Translations under genes and position numbers: made by a program
The notes under the pieces: generated by a model
Databases searched by the model: none
Told to the model about the DNA's origin: nothing
Seen by the model: only the letters and a program-made list of their open reading frames with translations
Origin: Caulobacter sp. 17J80-11
Lineage (GTDB): Bacteria > Pseudomonadota > Alphaproteobacteria > Caulobacterales > Caulobacteraceae
Reading direction: 5' to 3'
Assembly (NCBI RefSeq): GCF_014349105.1
Contig: NZ_JACSJI010000002.1
Span: forward strand, 186,001-250,000
Length of the DNA stretch: 64,000 bases
Shown here: positions 39,811 through 49,167 of the stretch, piece by piece
How positions within the stretch are numbered: position 1 is the first letter of the stretch
Layout: each line of letters begins with the position of its first letter

Positions 39811-40926
39811 CTAGGGTTTGTCCACCACCGCCGGCAGGACGTGCTCGGTGACCAGCCGGTCGGTGATGCCGTGCGGGTTGCGCTCGTTGTAGTTGGCGGT
39901 GGTGATCACCACGGCCATGTCGAGCTCGGGGAAGGCCAGCACCTTGTTGCCGCCGGTGCCGTGCATGCCGAAGGTGCGCCAGTCGCGCCCGCCGGCGGCG
40001 AAGCTCTTCAGCCACCACAGGTAGCCGTACTCGACGCCGTCGTCGACGCGGGCCTTGGGCGTGATCGAGGCCTGCACCCAGTCGGCCGAGATCACCCGCT
40101 TGCCGTTCCAGACGCCGCCCTTCAGGTAGAGCTCGGGCATCTTCAGCAGGTCGCGGCTGCGCAGGCCGAGACCGCCCCCGCCCTGGGCCAGGCCGGTCGG
40201 CGCGAACTGCCATTCGGCGCCCTGGAACTGCAGCGGATCGAACAGGGCGGCCTTGGCGAAGTCCGGCAGCGGCCGGCGCACGGCCCGCTCGACCACGGCG
40301 CCTGCGGTGGTCACGCCGGCGGTGCAGTAGCTGAAGCTGCGGCCGTAGGGGGAATCGGCCGGCTTGGGGACCCAGGCCGGGAAGCCGCGGATCGGCAGGT
40401 CCAGGTAGAACTTCACCCAGTCCTCGATCAGGTACATGCGCTCCTCGTTGCCGCGCGAGAACTGGTTCTGGTCGTCGCACTCCAGCAGCGAGCTCATGGT
40501 CAGCAGGTCCTCGACCGTGATCGCGGCCTTCCGCGGGTCGGGGTTCTCGATCGGCCGCTTGTCCTTGAACCAGGAGAAGACGGGCGCCTTGGCCGAGGGC
40601 AGGGCCTTGCGGTCGACGGCGATCCCGGCCAGCGCGCCGGTGATGGTCTTGGTCACCGAGCGGGTGTTGCGCAGCGCGTCGCGGCCGCCGTCATCGAAGT
40701 ACTGCTCGTAGACGATGCGCCCGTGGCGCTCGATCACCACGCTGGTCACCTGCTTGTAGCCGCCGGCCTTGATGGCGGCGGTCATGCGGTCCAGAGCCTC
40801 GACCGACAGGCCTTCCTGGGCGGCCGGGGCCTCGCGCCAGCCGTCGCCGGTCGTGGACGCTCCGGCCTGGGCCGCGCCGGCCAGCATCCACACGCCGACA
40901 GCCAGGGTGATCGCACGCTTCAACAT
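39811..40926 (-). CDS. Beta-lactamase-like serine hydrolase, exported
   Basis: 371 residues of the class C beta-lactamase/esterase family. Signal peptide MLKRAITLAVGVWMLAGAAQA. Catalytic SxxK is SVTK in NTRSVTKTITGALAGIAVD; the second-motif Tyr is likely in FSYCTAGV; the third motif is HGTGG (MHGTGGNKVLAFPE). Such proteins are usually esterases or peptidases, seldom true lactamases; the pattern is not enough to predict resistance. It precedes an AraC gene divergently arranged on the same strand 52 bases apart. Confidence 0.85.
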   Translation of the reverse strand: MLKRAITLAVGVWMLAGAAQAGASTTGDGWREAPAAQEGLSVEALDRMTAAIKAGGYKQVTSVVIERHGRIVYEQYFDDGGRDALRNTRSVTKTITGALAGIAVDRKALPSAKAPVFSWFKDKRPIENPDPRKAAITVEDLLTMSSLLECDDQNQFSRGNEERMYLIEDWVKFYLDLPIRGFPAWVPKPADSPYGRSFSYCTAGVTTAGAVVERAVRRPLPDFAKAALFDPLQFQGAEWQFAPTGLAQGGGGLGLRSRDLLKMPELYLKGGVWNGKRVISADWVQASITPKARVDDGVEYGYLWWLKSFAAGGRDWRTFGMHGTGGNKVLAFPELDMAVVITTANYNERNPHGITDRLVTEHVLPAVVDKP

Positions 40927-40978
40927 TGCTCGCCTCGAAGGTCCCGGGAAAACACGCTCCTGCGGCAGAGCTAGCCGA

Positions 40979-41824
40979 TCAGCGGCGGGCGGGTCTTGTA
41001 AGCATCGAACCTGACGGGTTCAGCACGCGGCGATACTCGCCCGGCGTGGCCCCGAACACCGCCTGGAAAGCGTGGGTCAGGTGGCTCTGGTCGCAGAAGC
41101 CGGTCTCCGCCGCGATCTGGCCGAGCGGCGTGCGGGTGCGGGCCAGCAGGTCGGCCGCCCGCTCGACCCGGCGGCGGCGTGCGTATTCGGCCGGCGTGCA
41201 GGCCAGGTGGCGGCGGAAGGCGCGGGCCAGATAGACCGGGTGCACGCCCACCTCGGCGGCCACCGCGGCGACGCCGCCGGCGGGCGGGGCCTCGGTCAGC
41301 AGATCGCGGGCGCGGGCGAGCCAGGAGGGCGCCGAAGCCGACGCGCGCTCGTCGGTGGCGGCGCCGACCAGTTCCAGGCAGAGGCTCTCTAGGGGTTCGG
41401 GGCTGGGCTCGTGGCGAACCGCGCGCAGCAGCCGCCACACCCCGGCGTAGGCGTCGGGGCGGCGCAGCCGCACGGCCGAGCGCGGGGCCCGGTCGGCCCA
41501 GTCCAGCGCGGCCAGCGTTTCCGCCGGCATCGACACGGCCAGGAAGCGGCCGAGGCCCGGGCCGAAGCAGTCGCGGTGCGCGGTTCCGGGCGGGTTGTAG
41601 ATCACCAGCGGCGAGGCCGGCGCGTCGTCGGCCCCGTCGGCGGTGGACAGGTAGCGACCGCGGGTCACGAAGATGAAGTGCGCGTCGCTGTGCACGTGAT
41701 GCTCGATCTCGTGCTCGGGGACGGTCGCCTCCCGGTCGGTGACGCGGAAGGCGCCGGCCGTCCGCTCGAGGTCGGCGGCGCCGTAGAACACCCCGTGGGC
41801 GAGCGTGGCGACGCCGCCGGACAT
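40979..41824 (-). CDS. AraC-family transcriptional regulator with cupin-like sensor domain
   Basis: 281 residues. N-terminal cupin-like sensor (about 1-150: EIEHHVHSDAHFIFVTRGRY, LVIYNPPGTAHRDCF), C-terminal double HTH (about 180-275: VAAEVGVHPVYLARAFRRH, LGQIAAETGFCDQSHLTHAF, GATPGEYRRVL). Immediately follows hemB (two-base gap), so the two share a message; the effector and target are not known. The downstream serine hydrolase is a candidate target. Confidence 0.9.
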   Translation of the reverse strand: MSGGVATLAHGVFYGAADLERTAGAFRVTDREATVPEHEIEHHVHSDAHFIFVTRGRYLSTADGADDAPASPLVIYNPPGTAHRDCFGPGLGRFLAVSMPAETLAALDWADRAPRSAVRLRRPDAYAGVWRLLRAVRHEPSPEPLESLCLELVGAATDERASASAPSWLARARDLLTEAPPAGGVAAVAAEVGVHPVYLARAFRRHLACTPAEYARRRRVERAADLLARTRTPLGQIAAETGFCDQSHLTHAFQAVFGATPGEYRRVLNPSGSMLTRPARR

Positions 41825-41826
41825 GC

Positions 41827-42828
41827 TCAGGCGCCGAGCAGCTTCGACGCGGTGGGCGCGAAATAGGTGACGATGCCGGCGCAGCCGGCGCGCTTGAAGG
41901 CGGTCAGGCTCTCCAGCACGGCGCGGTCGTGGTCCAGCCAGCCGTTCTTCACCGCCGCCTGGATCATCGCGTACTCGCCCGACACCTGGTAGGCGAAGGT
42001 CGGCACCCGGAAGGTCTCGACCACGCGCCGGACGATGTCGAGGTAGGGCATGCCCGGCTTCACCATCACCATGTCGGCGCCCTCGGCCAGGTCCATGGCG
42101 ACCTCGCGCAGGGCTTCCTCGGTGTTGCCCGGGTCCATCTGGTAGGTCTTCTTGTCCCCGCTCAGCGCCCTGGCCGAGCCGACGGCGTCGCGGTACGGGC
42201 CATAGAAGGCGGAGGCGTACTTGGCGGCGTAGGACAGGATCAGCGTGTCCTTGTAGCCCTCGGCCTCCAGCACCTTGCGGATGCAGGCGACGCGGCCGTC
42301 CATCATGTCGGACGGGGCGACGATGTCGGCCCCGGCGCGGGCCTGGGCCACGGCCTGTTCGGCCAGCCGCTCGATGGTCGAGTCGTTGTCGATGCGGCCG
42401 TCGATCAGCAGGCCGTCATGGCCGTGGTCGGTGTAGCAGTCCAGCGCCACGTCGCACATGACGCCGATCTCCGGCGCCGCGTCCTTGATCGCCTTGACCA
42501 CGGTCGGCACCAGGCCGGCCGGATCCTGCGCCTCGGTGCCGAACTCGTCCTTCCGGGCCCCGTCGATGTTCGGGAAGATCGCGACGGCCGGAATGCCCAG
42601 GTCGCGGGCCTGCAGCGCCGCTTTGACCGCCTCCACCACGTTCAGCCGGTCGACGCCCGGCATGGACGGCACCGGAATACGCGGCTCCTCGCCGTCGTGG
42701 ACGATGAGCGCCCAGATGAAGTCCGACGGCGACAGCTCGGTCTCGCGGGTCAGGCGACGGATCCAGTCGGCCTGGCGCAGGCGGCGGGGACGGAGCGCGG
42801 GGTAGGGGGCGAGCGGAAAGCTGGTCAT
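41827..42828 (-). CDS. hemB: Porphobilinogen synthase (5-aminolevulinate dehydratase)
   Basis: Condenses two 5-aminolevulinates into porphobilinogen in haem and corrin synthesis. 333 residues. The metal motif reads DVALDCYTDHGHDG, the Asp-rich Mg-type rather than the Cys zinc type. Schiff-base lysines lie in SYAAKYASAFYGPYRDA and MVMVKPGMPYLDIV. N-terminal FPLAPYPALRPRRLRQ. hemA is 5 kb away in the same window. Confidence 0.97.
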   Translation of the reverse strand: MTSFPLAPYPALRPRRLRQADWIRRLTRETELSPSDFIWALIVHDGEEPRIPVPSMPGVDRLNVVEAVKAALQARDLGIPAVAIFPNIDGARKDEFGTEAQDPAGLVPTVVKAIKDAAPEIGVMCDVALDCYTDHGHDGLLIDGRIDNDSTIERLAEQAVAQARAGADIVAPSDMMDGRVACIRKVLEAEGYKDTLILSYAAKYASAFYGPYRDAVGSARALSGDKKTYQMDPGNTEEALREVAMDLAEGADMVMVKPGMPYLDIVRRVVETFRVPTFAYQVSGEYAMIQAAVKNGWLDHDRAVLESLTAFKRAGCAGIVTYFAPTASKLLGA

Positions 42829-42879
42829 GGCGGGGCTTCTAGCACCGTAGCGCGGGCGGGAAACCCGGTTTGGCGCGGC

Positions 42880-43371
42880 TCAGGCGCCGGACCGCCCGAT
42901 CGCCTGGCCGTTGGCCAGCCGCACCACGCCGAAGATCGACGCCGCCATCATCCACAGGCTGCCGATCGCGGTGATCACCAGGCCCACCACCATGCCGATG
43001 ATGCTGGCGGCGTGGAACTGGAAGTCGCTCCCCTCGACGGCGGCCACGTTCCAGGCGTCCCAGCCCTCGCCGTGATGGGTCGTCGCCTGGAACACGTCGT
43101 TGATGAAGGCGCCCAGGCCGAACAGGAAGGCGATCGCGCCGACCGCCGCGATGGCCACCGAGATCCAGAACACCTTGATCTGGAAGTCGTAGTGGGTGCG
43201 CGTCACCGCCTGGGCCTGAGCGCGGCGCACATAGGCCACGATCACCCCGACCAGGCCCGTGAAGCCGAACACGAACGGCGCGACGAACATCAGGGCGTAG
43301 ACGAGGAACGCGAGGTTGCGGTCGTCGCTCGACGCGGGCGGGGCGTGTCCGGTAGAGACCGTGTCCGACAT
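42880..43371 (-). CDS. DUF4870-like integral membrane protein
   Basis: 163 residues with three to four membrane helices: [26 protein letters not shown] (two short helices), [21 protein letters not shown] and [19 protein letters not shown], ending in [12 protein letters not shown], a motif seen in DUF4870 proteins. Role unknown. The start is placed at ATG 43371 ([17 protein letters not shown]); a longer frame starts nine codons upstream. Confidence 0.8.
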   Translation of the reverse strand: MSDTVSTGHAPPASSDDRNLAFLVYALMFVAPFVFGFTGLVGVIVAYVRRAQAQAVTRTHYDFQIKVFWISVAIAAVGAIAFLFGLGAFINDVFQATTHHGEGWDAWNVAAVEGSDFQFHAASIIGMVVGLVITAIGSLWMMAASIFGVVRLANGQAIGRSGA

Positions 43372-43466
43372 CTCGGGCGCTCCTGGTTCGCATAACAAAT
43401 GCGACTAAAGCGCCTGCATCTCAACACCTTCGGCTTCGAGAGCCGAGCTTACGGGTACGACGACCG

Positions 43467-44606
43467 ATGGATTTCAGCCTGACCGAAGACCAGCGCGCCA
43501 TCCAGGACGCGGCGCGCGCCTTCGCCGAAGCCGAGCTGGCTCCCCACTCCGCCGAGTGGGACGAGACCAAGCATTTCCCCGTCGACGTGATGCGCAAGGC
43601 GGCCGAACTGGGCTTCGCCGGCATCTACGTGCAGGAGGAGCACGGCGGCTCCGGTCTGTCGCGCCAGGACGCGGCGATCATTTTTGAAGAGCTGGCCCGC
43701 GGCGACGTCTCCACGGCGGCCTTCATCTCGATCCACAACATGGCCAGCTGGATGATCGACCGGTTCGGCTCGGACGCGCTGCGCGCCAAGTACGTGCCGC
43801 GGCTGACCACCATGGAGCTGATCGCCAGCTACTGCCTGACCGAACCGGGCTCGGGCTCCGACGCGGCGGGCATGCGCACGACCGCGCGGCTCGAGGGCGA
43901 CCACTACGTGCTGAACGGCTCCAAGGCCTTCATCTCCGGCGCCGGCACCAGCGACGTCTACGTCGTCATGTGCCGCACGGGCGGGGAGGGGCCGAAGGGC
44001 GTCTCGGCCATCGTGGTCGACAAGGACACGCCCGGCCTGTCGTTCGGCGGCCAGGAGAAGAAGATGGGCTGGAACAGCCAGCCCACCGCCCAGGTGAACT
44101 TCGACGAGTGCCGCGTGCCGGTCGAGAACCGCATCGGCATGGAAGGCGACGGCTTCCGCATCGCGATGATGGGCCTGGACGGCGGCCGGTTGAACATCGC
44201 CGCCTGCTCGCTGGGCGGGGCGCAGCTCGCCCTCGAAACGGCCAAGGCGTACATGGAGACCCGCAAGCAGTTCGGCAAAGCGCTGAAGGACTTCCAGGCG
44301 CTGCAGTTCAAGATCGCCGACATGGCCACCAGCCTGGAGGCGGCGCGCCTGATGGTCCACCGCGGAGCCTGGGCGCTGGACAACCGTCACCCGCAGGCGA
44401 CCCAGTTCTGCGCCATGGCCAAGCGCTTCGCGACCGACGCCGGCTTCCAGGTGGCCGACGACGCCCTGCAGCTGCACGGCGGCTACGGCTACCTGCGCGA
44501 CTATCCGCTGGAGCGCATCGTGCGCGACCTGCGCGTGCACCGCATCCTGGAAGGCACCAACGAGATCATGCGCGTGATCACCGCGCGGGAGATGTTCCGC
44601 CAATGA
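43467..44606 (+). CDS. Acyl-CoA dehydrogenase, probably isobutyryl-CoA dehydrogenase
   Basis: 379 residues, FAD enzyme. [17 protein letters not shown] binds FAD/substrate, [38 protein letters not shown], and the catalytic Glu in [12 protein letters not shown]. The next gene is a 3-hydroxyisobutyryl-CoA hydrolase overlapping by ATGA, and mmsB lies further on, so the natural substrate is most likely isobutyryl-CoA of valine catabolism (ACAD8-like). A short-chain acyl-CoA alternative is possible. Confidence 0.9.
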   Translation: MDFSLTEDQRAIQDAARAFAEAELAPHSAEWDETKHFPVDVMRKAAELGFAGIYVQEEHGGSGLSRQDAAIIFEELARGDVSTAAFISIHNMASWMIDRFGSDALRAKYVPRLTTMELIASYCLTEPGSGSDAAGMRTTARLEGDHYVLNGSKAFISGAGTSDVYVVMCRTGGEGPKGVSAIVVDKDTPGLSFGGQEKKMGWNSQPTAQVNFDECRVPVENRIGMEGDGFRIAMMGLDGGRLNIAACSLGGAQLALETAKAYMETRKQFGKALKDFQALQFKIADMATSLEAARLMVHRGAWALDNRHPQATQFCAMAKRFATDAGFQVADDALQLHGGYGYLRDYPLERIVRDLRVHRILEGTNEIMRVITAREMFRQ

Positions 44607-45676
44607 CCGACGTCCTGATCGACGAAGCCCCGGTCCTGACCCGCGTCGAGGGCCGGGTCGGGCGCATCACGCTGAACCGGCCCAAGGCGATCCACGCCCT
44701 GACCGACGAGATGTGCCGCCTCATGACCGAGGCGCTGCTGGCCTGGAAGGACGACGCCTTCATCGAGGCGGTGATCCTCGACCACGCCGGCGAGCGCGGC
44801 TTCTGCGCCGGCGGCGACATCCGCATGATCGCCGAGAGCGGCAAGACCGACGCGGCGGAGGCCAGGGCGTTCTTCAAGACCGAGTACCGGCTGAACCACC
44901 TGCTCTACGTCTATCCGAAGCCGGTGGTCGCCTTCGTCGACGGCATCGTCATGGGCGGCGGCGTCGGCATTTCGGATCCCGCGAAGTACCGGGTGGCCAC
45001 CGAGCGGACGACCTACGCCATGCCGGAGACCGGCATCGGCCTGTTCCCCGACGTGGGCGGCGGCTGGTTCCTGCCGCGCATGCCGGGCCAGACCGGGATC
45101 TGGCTGGCCCTGACCGGCGCGCGCCTGAAGGCGGCCGAGTGCCTGAGCCTGGGCATCGCCACCCACTTCGTGGAGAGCGCGAAGCTTGACGCGGTGAAGG
45201 CCGCGATCGTGGCCGAGCCGGGCCGCATCGCCGACATCCTGGCCGACGCCGGCGGCGACGCCGGCCCGTCGAAGCTGGCCCCGCACCGGGCCGACATCGA
45301 CCGGCTGTTCGCCCACGACACCATGGAGGCGATCTTCGCCGCCCTGGAGGCGGACGGTTCGGAATGGGCGGCCAAGGAGCTGGCCACGCTGAAGACCAAG
45401 TCGCCCCAGTCGATGAAGGTGTCGCTGCGCCAGATGCGGGTCGGCGCGACCCTGGGCTCGTTCGCCGAGAACATGGCCATGGAGTACCGCCTGGGCGGCC
45501 GGGTGGTGCGCAGCCACGACTTCCAGGAAGGCGTGCGCGCGGTGATCGTCGACAAGGACAACGCGCCCAAGTGGTCGCCGGCCGAGCTGGCCGGCGTCAC
45601 GGAAGCCGCGGTCGACGCCTTCTTTGCTCCACTGCCGGCGGACGAGGAATGGACGCCGCTGCCGGGCCTGGGCTGA
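44603..45676 (+). CDS. 3-Hydroxyisobutyryl-CoA hydrolase (enoyl-CoA hydratase family)
   Basis: 357 residues, the long HIBCH form of the crotonase fold. [33 protein letters not shown] (oxyanion hole), [39 protein letters not shown], and the HIBCH-type C-terminal [18 protein letters not shown]. Hydrolyses 3-hydroxyisobutyryl-CoA to free 3-hydroxyisobutyrate, the substrate of mmsB. The ATG overlaps the preceding stop. Confidence 0.93.
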   Translation: MTDVLIDEAPVLTRVEGRVGRITLNRPKAIHALTDEMCRLMTEALLAWKDDAFIEAVILDHAGERGFCAGGDIRMIAESGKTDAAEARAFFKTEYRLNHLLYVYPKPVVAFVDGIVMGGGVGISDPAKYRVATERTTYAMPETGIGLFPDVGGGWFLPRMPGQTGIWLALTGARLKAAECLSLGIATHFVESAKLDAVKAAIVAEPGRIADILADAGGDAGPSKLAPHRADIDRLFAHDTMEAIFAALEADGSEWAAKELATLKTKSPQSMKVSLRQMRVGATLGSFAENMAMEYRLGGRVVRSHDFQEGVRAVIVDKDNAPKWSPAELAGVTEAAVDAFFAPLPADEEWTPLPGLG

Positions 45677-45795
45677 TCGGAAGCTGATGAGCCGGGTTCG
45701 TCGCAGGACGCCTGTGGCGTAACCCGGTTCTACTGCTAAGCTCCGCCCCCGAACGGCTCCCGAACGCGCGAGCCGATTTCGGGGGAAACGCATCC

Positions 45796-46563
45796 ATGCG
45801 CTCGCTGATCGCCGTCGGTCTGTCCGCCTTCCTGCTCGCCTCCTGCGCCTCCATGCCCATGTCGGGGCGGGGGCCGGACACCGCGGCCAACGCCGCGGCC
45901 GTCGCCGACACGGCCCGTCCCGAGGCCGACCGGGCCCGCGACGCCGACCGCAAGCCGGCCGCCATGCTGGACTTCGCCGGCGTGAAGCCGGGCATGGTGG
46001 TGGTCGATTTCTGGCCGGGCGGCGGCTACTTCACCCGCATCCTGAGCCGCGCCGTCGGGCCGGAGGGGCGCGTCTATTCGCTGGCGCCGGAAGAGACCAA
46101 GCAGTTCGGCCAGCGCGCCCTGGACGGCGTAGACAAGCTGAACGCCGACCCGGCCACGCCGAACGTGAAGGCCAGCTTCGTTCCGGCCGCCCGGTTCGCG
46201 GCGCCGGAGGCCGTGGACCTGGTGTTCACCGCCCAGAACTATCACGACCTGCACGAGAAATTCATGGGCCCGGCCGACGTGCCGGCCTTCAACAAGGCGG
46301 TGTTCGCGGCCCTGAAGCCCGGCGGCGTCTTCCTGGTCATCGACCACGACGCGGCGCCCGGCGCCGGCCCTGAGTCGCTGGAGCTGCACCGGATCGATCC
46401 GGAGATCGTGAAGCGCGAGGTGACCGCCGCCGGCTTCGTGTTCGAGGGCGAGCTGGACGTGCTGAAGAACCCGGCCGACCCGCGCACCGCCAACGTGTTC
46501 GACAAGTCGATCCGCGGGCACACCTCCCAGTTCGTCTACAAGTTCCGCAAACCTAAGCACTGA
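45796..46563 (+). CDS. Lipoprotein with a class I SAM-methyltransferase fold
   Basis: 255 residues. MRSLIAVGLSAFLLASCASM is a type II signal peptide with lipobox LASC. The remainder is a methyltransferase-like Rossmann fold: KPGMVVVDFWPGGGYFTRIL (motif I, with FWPGGGY in place of the typical GxGxG), VDLVFTAQNYHDLHEKFM, LKPGGVFLVIDHDAAPG. Exported proteins of this type exist in proteobacteria, but SAM is not expected outside the cytoplasm, so the true activity is unclear. It lies between HIBCH and mmsB. Confidence 0.82.
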   Translation: MRSLIAVGLSAFLLASCASMPMSGRGPDTAANAAAVADTARPEADRARDADRKPAAMLDFAGVKPGMVVVDFWPGGGYFTRILSRAVGPEGRVYSLAPEETKQFGQRALDGVDKLNADPATPNVKASFVPAARFAAPEAVDLVFTAQNYHDLHEKFMGPADVPAFNKAVFAALKPGGVFLVIDHDAAPGAGPESLELHRIDPEIVKREVTAAGFVFEGELDVLKNPADPRTANVFDKSIRGHTSQFVYKFRKPKH

Positions 46564-46637
46564 ACGCGCGAAGCGGTGGCGGTCCGCGCCGGAACGGCCT
46601 ATTCGTCCGCGCAAATCACGTGGACGGAGAACTGACG

Positions 46638-47531
46638 ATGCGGATCGCCTTCATCGGATTGGGCGCCATGGGCGGCGGCATGGCCGCCAATCAGGCCAAG
46701 GCGGGTCGCCAGGTCGCCGCCTTCGACCTGTCCAAGGAGGCGCTGGACCGCGCCGTCTCGCACGGCTGCACGGCGGCTGGTTCGGTGGCCGAAGCGGTGC
46801 AGGGCGCCGACGTGGTCATCACCATGCTGCCGGCCGGCCCGCACGTGCTGAAGGTGTTCAGCGAGGAAGTGCTGCCGAACGCGCCGAAGACGGCGCTGCT
46901 GATCGATTCGTCGACCATCGACGTGGACACCGCCCGCAAGGTGGCCGGCCTGGCCAAGGCCGCCGGCTTCGTGTTCGCCGACGCGCCGGTGTCGGGCGGC
47001 ACCGCCGCGGCCGACGCCGGCACCCTGGCCTTCATGGTCGGCTGCGAGGAGGGCGAGTTCGCCCGCATCGACGAGGTGATCCAGCCGATGGCCCGGGCGG
47101 TGATCCGCACCGGCGACCACGGCGCAGGGCAGGCGGCCAAGATCTGCAACAACATGCTGCTGGCCATCTCGATGATCGGCACCTGCGAGGCCTTCGCGCT
47201 GGCCGAGCGGCTGGGCCTGGACGCGCAGAAGTTCTTCGACGTGGCGTCCAAGTCGTCGGGCCAGTGCTGGTCGATGACCAGCTACGCCCCTGTGCCGGGC
47301 CTGGTCGAGGCCGCGCCGTCGAACCGCGGCTACGCTGGCGGCTTCGCCACCGCCTTGATGCTGAAGGATCTGAAGCTGGCCCAGGACGCCGCCGCCAAGG
47401 CCGGCGCCACCACGCCGATGGGCGCCCAGGCCGAGGCGCTCTACGCCATGTTCGACCGCCTGGGCTATGGCGGGAAGGACTTCTCGGCGGTGATCCAGCT
47501 GCTGCGCGGCAAGCTCGACGAGCTCAGCTGA
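46638..47531 (+). CDS. mmsB: 3-Hydroxyisobutyrate dehydrogenase
   Basis: NAD-dependent oxidation of 3-hydroxyisobutyrate to methylmalonate semialdehyde in valine breakdown. 297 residues. Rossmann GLGAMGGGMAANQAKAG, substrate motif ADAPVSGGTAAADAGTL, catalytic Lys in GAGQAAKICNNMLLAISM. Start ATG 46638 (MRIAFIG); a GTG at 46620 would add six residues. Confidence 0.95.
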   Translation: MRIAFIGLGAMGGGMAANQAKAGRQVAAFDLSKEALDRAVSHGCTAAGSVAEAVQGADVVITMLPAGPHVLKVFSEEVLPNAPKTALLIDSSTIDVDTARKVAGLAKAAGFVFADAPVSGGTAAADAGTLAFMVGCEEGEFARIDEVIQPMARAVIRTGDHGAGQAAKICNNMLLAISMIGTCEAFALAERLGLDAQKFFDVASKSSGQCWSMTSYAPVPGLVEAAPSNRGYAGGFATALMLKDLKLAQDAAAKAGATTPMGAQAEALYAMFDRLGYGGKDFSAVIQLLRGKLDELS

Positions 47532-47547
47532 GAGCGGGTCGCAAGGC

Positions 47548-47602
47548 GAGCGAGAGTCGTTCGCGAAGCCCCTGCGGCGTTTCGCGAAATCCCGTTCGGT
47601 AA
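47548..47602. repeat. Short element resembling 39087-39130
   Basis: GCGAGAGTCGTTCGCGAA (from 47548) and CGCGAAATCCCGTTCGGTAA (from 47583). The palindrome TTCGCGAA occurs twice here. Lies after mmsB and before hemA. Confidence 0.35.
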
Positions 47603-47610
47603 GTAGTTGT

Positions 47611-47643
47611 CCTAGGTGGACGCCAGCCGTCCCCTAGGTGGAC
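47611..47643 (+). promoter_or_regulatory. Direct repeats CCTAGGTGGAC upstream of hemA
   Basis: CCTAGGTGGAC occurs at 47611-47621 and 47633-47643, 22 bases apart (two turns of helix). Each holds the palindrome CCTAGG. They lie about 90 bases before the hemA start and look like a tandem operator for a regulator I cannot name. Confidence 0.5.
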
Positions 47644-47688
47644 ACTGCGGTCGTGCTCGTGCGAGAAGCCGGCCCAGTTTGGACTCGG

Positions 47689-47716
47689 GGGAGCTGTCCC
47701 GTCGCGGACAGTTCCC
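47689..47716 (+). promoter_or_regulatory. 11-bp hairpin just before the hemA ribosome binding site
   Basis: GGGAGCTGTCC (47689-47699) pairs with GGACAGTTCCC (47706-47716), one G-T pair, 6-base loop. The ribosome binding site GAGGA starts five bases later. Could be an mRNA structure or an inverted-repeat operator. Confidence 0.5.
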
Positions 47717-47733
47717 GGGTTGAGGATGTCGCG

Positions 47734-48957
47734 ATGGACTACAAGGCCGCTTTCCGGGCCGCCGTCGAAAAGGTTCGGTCTGAGGGGCGCTACCGCGTGT
47801 TCGCCGACCTCAAGCGCAAGCGGGGCCAGTTCCCGCGGGCGACGTGGACTCGCGCCGACGGCACCTCCCGCGACGTGACGGTCTGGTGCTCCAACGACTA
47901 CCTCGGCATGGGCCAGCACCCGGCGGTGCTGGAGGCCATGCACTCCGCCCTGGAAGAGTCCGGCGCCGGCTCCGGCGGCACCCGCAACATCTCCGGCACC
48001 ACCCGCTACCACGTCGAGCTCGAGGCCGAGCTGGCCGACCTGCACGGCAAGGAAGCGGCCCTGCTGTTCACCTCGGGCTACGTGGCCAACGAGGCGGCTC
48101 TGTCGACCCTAGCCAAGATCCTGCCGGGCCTGATCATCTTCTCCGACGCGCTGAACCACGCCTCCATGATCGCCGGCATCCGGCACGGCGGCTGTGAGAA
48201 GCACGTCTTCCGCCACAACGACCTCGAGCACCTCGAAGAGCTGCTGGCCGCCGCGCCGGTGAACTCGCCGAAGATCGTGGCCTTCGAGTCGGTCTATTCT
48301 ATGGACGGCGACATCGCCGACCTGGCGGGCACCATCGCGCTGGCCAAGAAGTACGGCGCCCTGACCTATCTGGACGAAGTCCACGCGGTGGGCATGTACG
48401 GCGCCCGCGGCGCCGGCGTGGCCGAGCGCGACGGCGTGATGGACCAGATCGACATCGTCGAGGGCACGCTGGGCAAGGCCTTCGGCCTGGTCGGCGGCTA
48501 CATCGCCGGCGACGCCGACCTGGTCGACGCCATTCGCCTGTGGGCCTCGGGCTTCATCTTCACCACCTCTCTGCCCCCGGTGGTGGCCGCGGGGGCGACC
48601 GCCTCGATCCGCTGGCTGAAGAACAACCCGCAGATCCGCGACGCCCACCAGGAGCGCGCCACCACCCTGAAGCGGCTGTTCGCCGAGGCCGGCCTGCCGG
48701 TCATGCCCTCGGTCAGCCACATCGTGCCGGTGTTCGTGGGTGATCCCGTGCACTGTAAGATGGTTTCGGACTTCCTGCTGGAAGAGCACGGCGTCTACGT
48801 GCAGCCGATCAACTATCCGACCGTGCCCAAGGGCACCGAGCGCCTGCGCTTCACGCCGTCGCCCGGACACGACGACGGCATGATGGCCGAGCTGGTGGGC
48901 GCCATGGACGCGCTGTGGACCCGCTGCAATGTCAAACGGACGCGCATCGCCGCCTGA
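47734..48957 (+). CDS. hemA: 5-Aminolevulinate synthase
   Basis: Condenses glycine and succinyl-CoA to 5-aminolevulinate with loss of CO2 (Shemin route), the first step to haem. 407 residues, the family's length. [62 protein letters not shown], and the PLP-binding Lys248 in EGTLGKAFG, the same number as in well-studied rhodobacterial enzymes. Start ATG 47734 follows GAGGA. Confidence 0.98.
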   Translation: MDYKAAFRAAVEKVRSEGRYRVFADLKRKRGQFPRATWTRADGTSRDVTVWCSNDYLGMGQHPAVLEAMHSALEESGAGSGGTRNISGTTRYHVELEAELADLHGKEAALLFTSGYVANEAALSTLAKILPGLIIFSDALNHASMIAGIRHGGCEKHVFRHNDLEHLEELLAAAPVNSPKIVAFESVYSMDGDIADLAGTIALAKKYGALTYLDEVHAVGMYGARGAGVAERDGVMDQIDIVEGTLGKAFGLVGGYIAGDADLVDAIRLWASGFIFTTSLPPVVAAGATASIRWLKNNPQIRDAHQERATTLKRLFAEAGLPVMPSVSHIVPVFVGDPVHCKMVSDFLLEEHGVYVQPINYPTVPKGTERLRFTPSPGHDDGMMAELVGAMDALWTRCNVKRTRIAA

Positions 48958-49120
48958 GGGCGCGATCCTGGTCGAGTTCGTCCGTCAGGGCGCCTGGCTG
49001 AAGTGCTCGGCCGTGTGCTCCAGGACCGGGACGGAAGCGGCCGCGGTCGGCCCGGCCAGCGATCCTTCCGCGCTGGAGCGGCTCGCGGTCGCGAAGCTGA
49101 AGCGCCTGCTGGCGAAATGA
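48929..49120 (+). CDS. Small DUF6898-like protein
   Basis: 63 residues overlapping the last 29 bases of hem[21 protein letters not shown] and [29 protein letters not shown] give a beta-hairpin plus C-terminal helix; the pattern 'ixvEFxrqGaxvKvsAxdxxTGtEvxivGp' is what I recall for DUF6898, a small conserved family in alphaproteobacteria. Function unknown. It is followed at once by a terminator, which supports its being translated. Confidence 0.72.
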   Translation: MSNGRASPPEGAILVEFVRQGAWLKCSAVCSRTGTEAAAVGPASDPSALERLAVAKLKRLLAK

Positions 49121-49146
49121 AAAGGGCCCCGGTCGGGGCCCTTTTT
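49121..49146. terminator. Bidirectional intrinsic terminator
   Basis: AAAGGGCCCC (49121-49130) and GGGGCCCTTT (49135-49144) around a 4-base loop, running on to TTTTT; the A run on the left gives a T run on the other strand. Serves hemA-DUF6898 (plus) and the MucR gene (minus). Confidence 0.88.
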
Positions 49147-49167
49147 GCGTTTCCGCAGGAGGCGGGC

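Noticed and set aside
39811-40926. True beta-lactamase resistance gene
   Set aside because: Only the general SxxK and HGTGG motifs of the broad serine-hydrolase family are present; nothing points to antibiotic hydrolysis.
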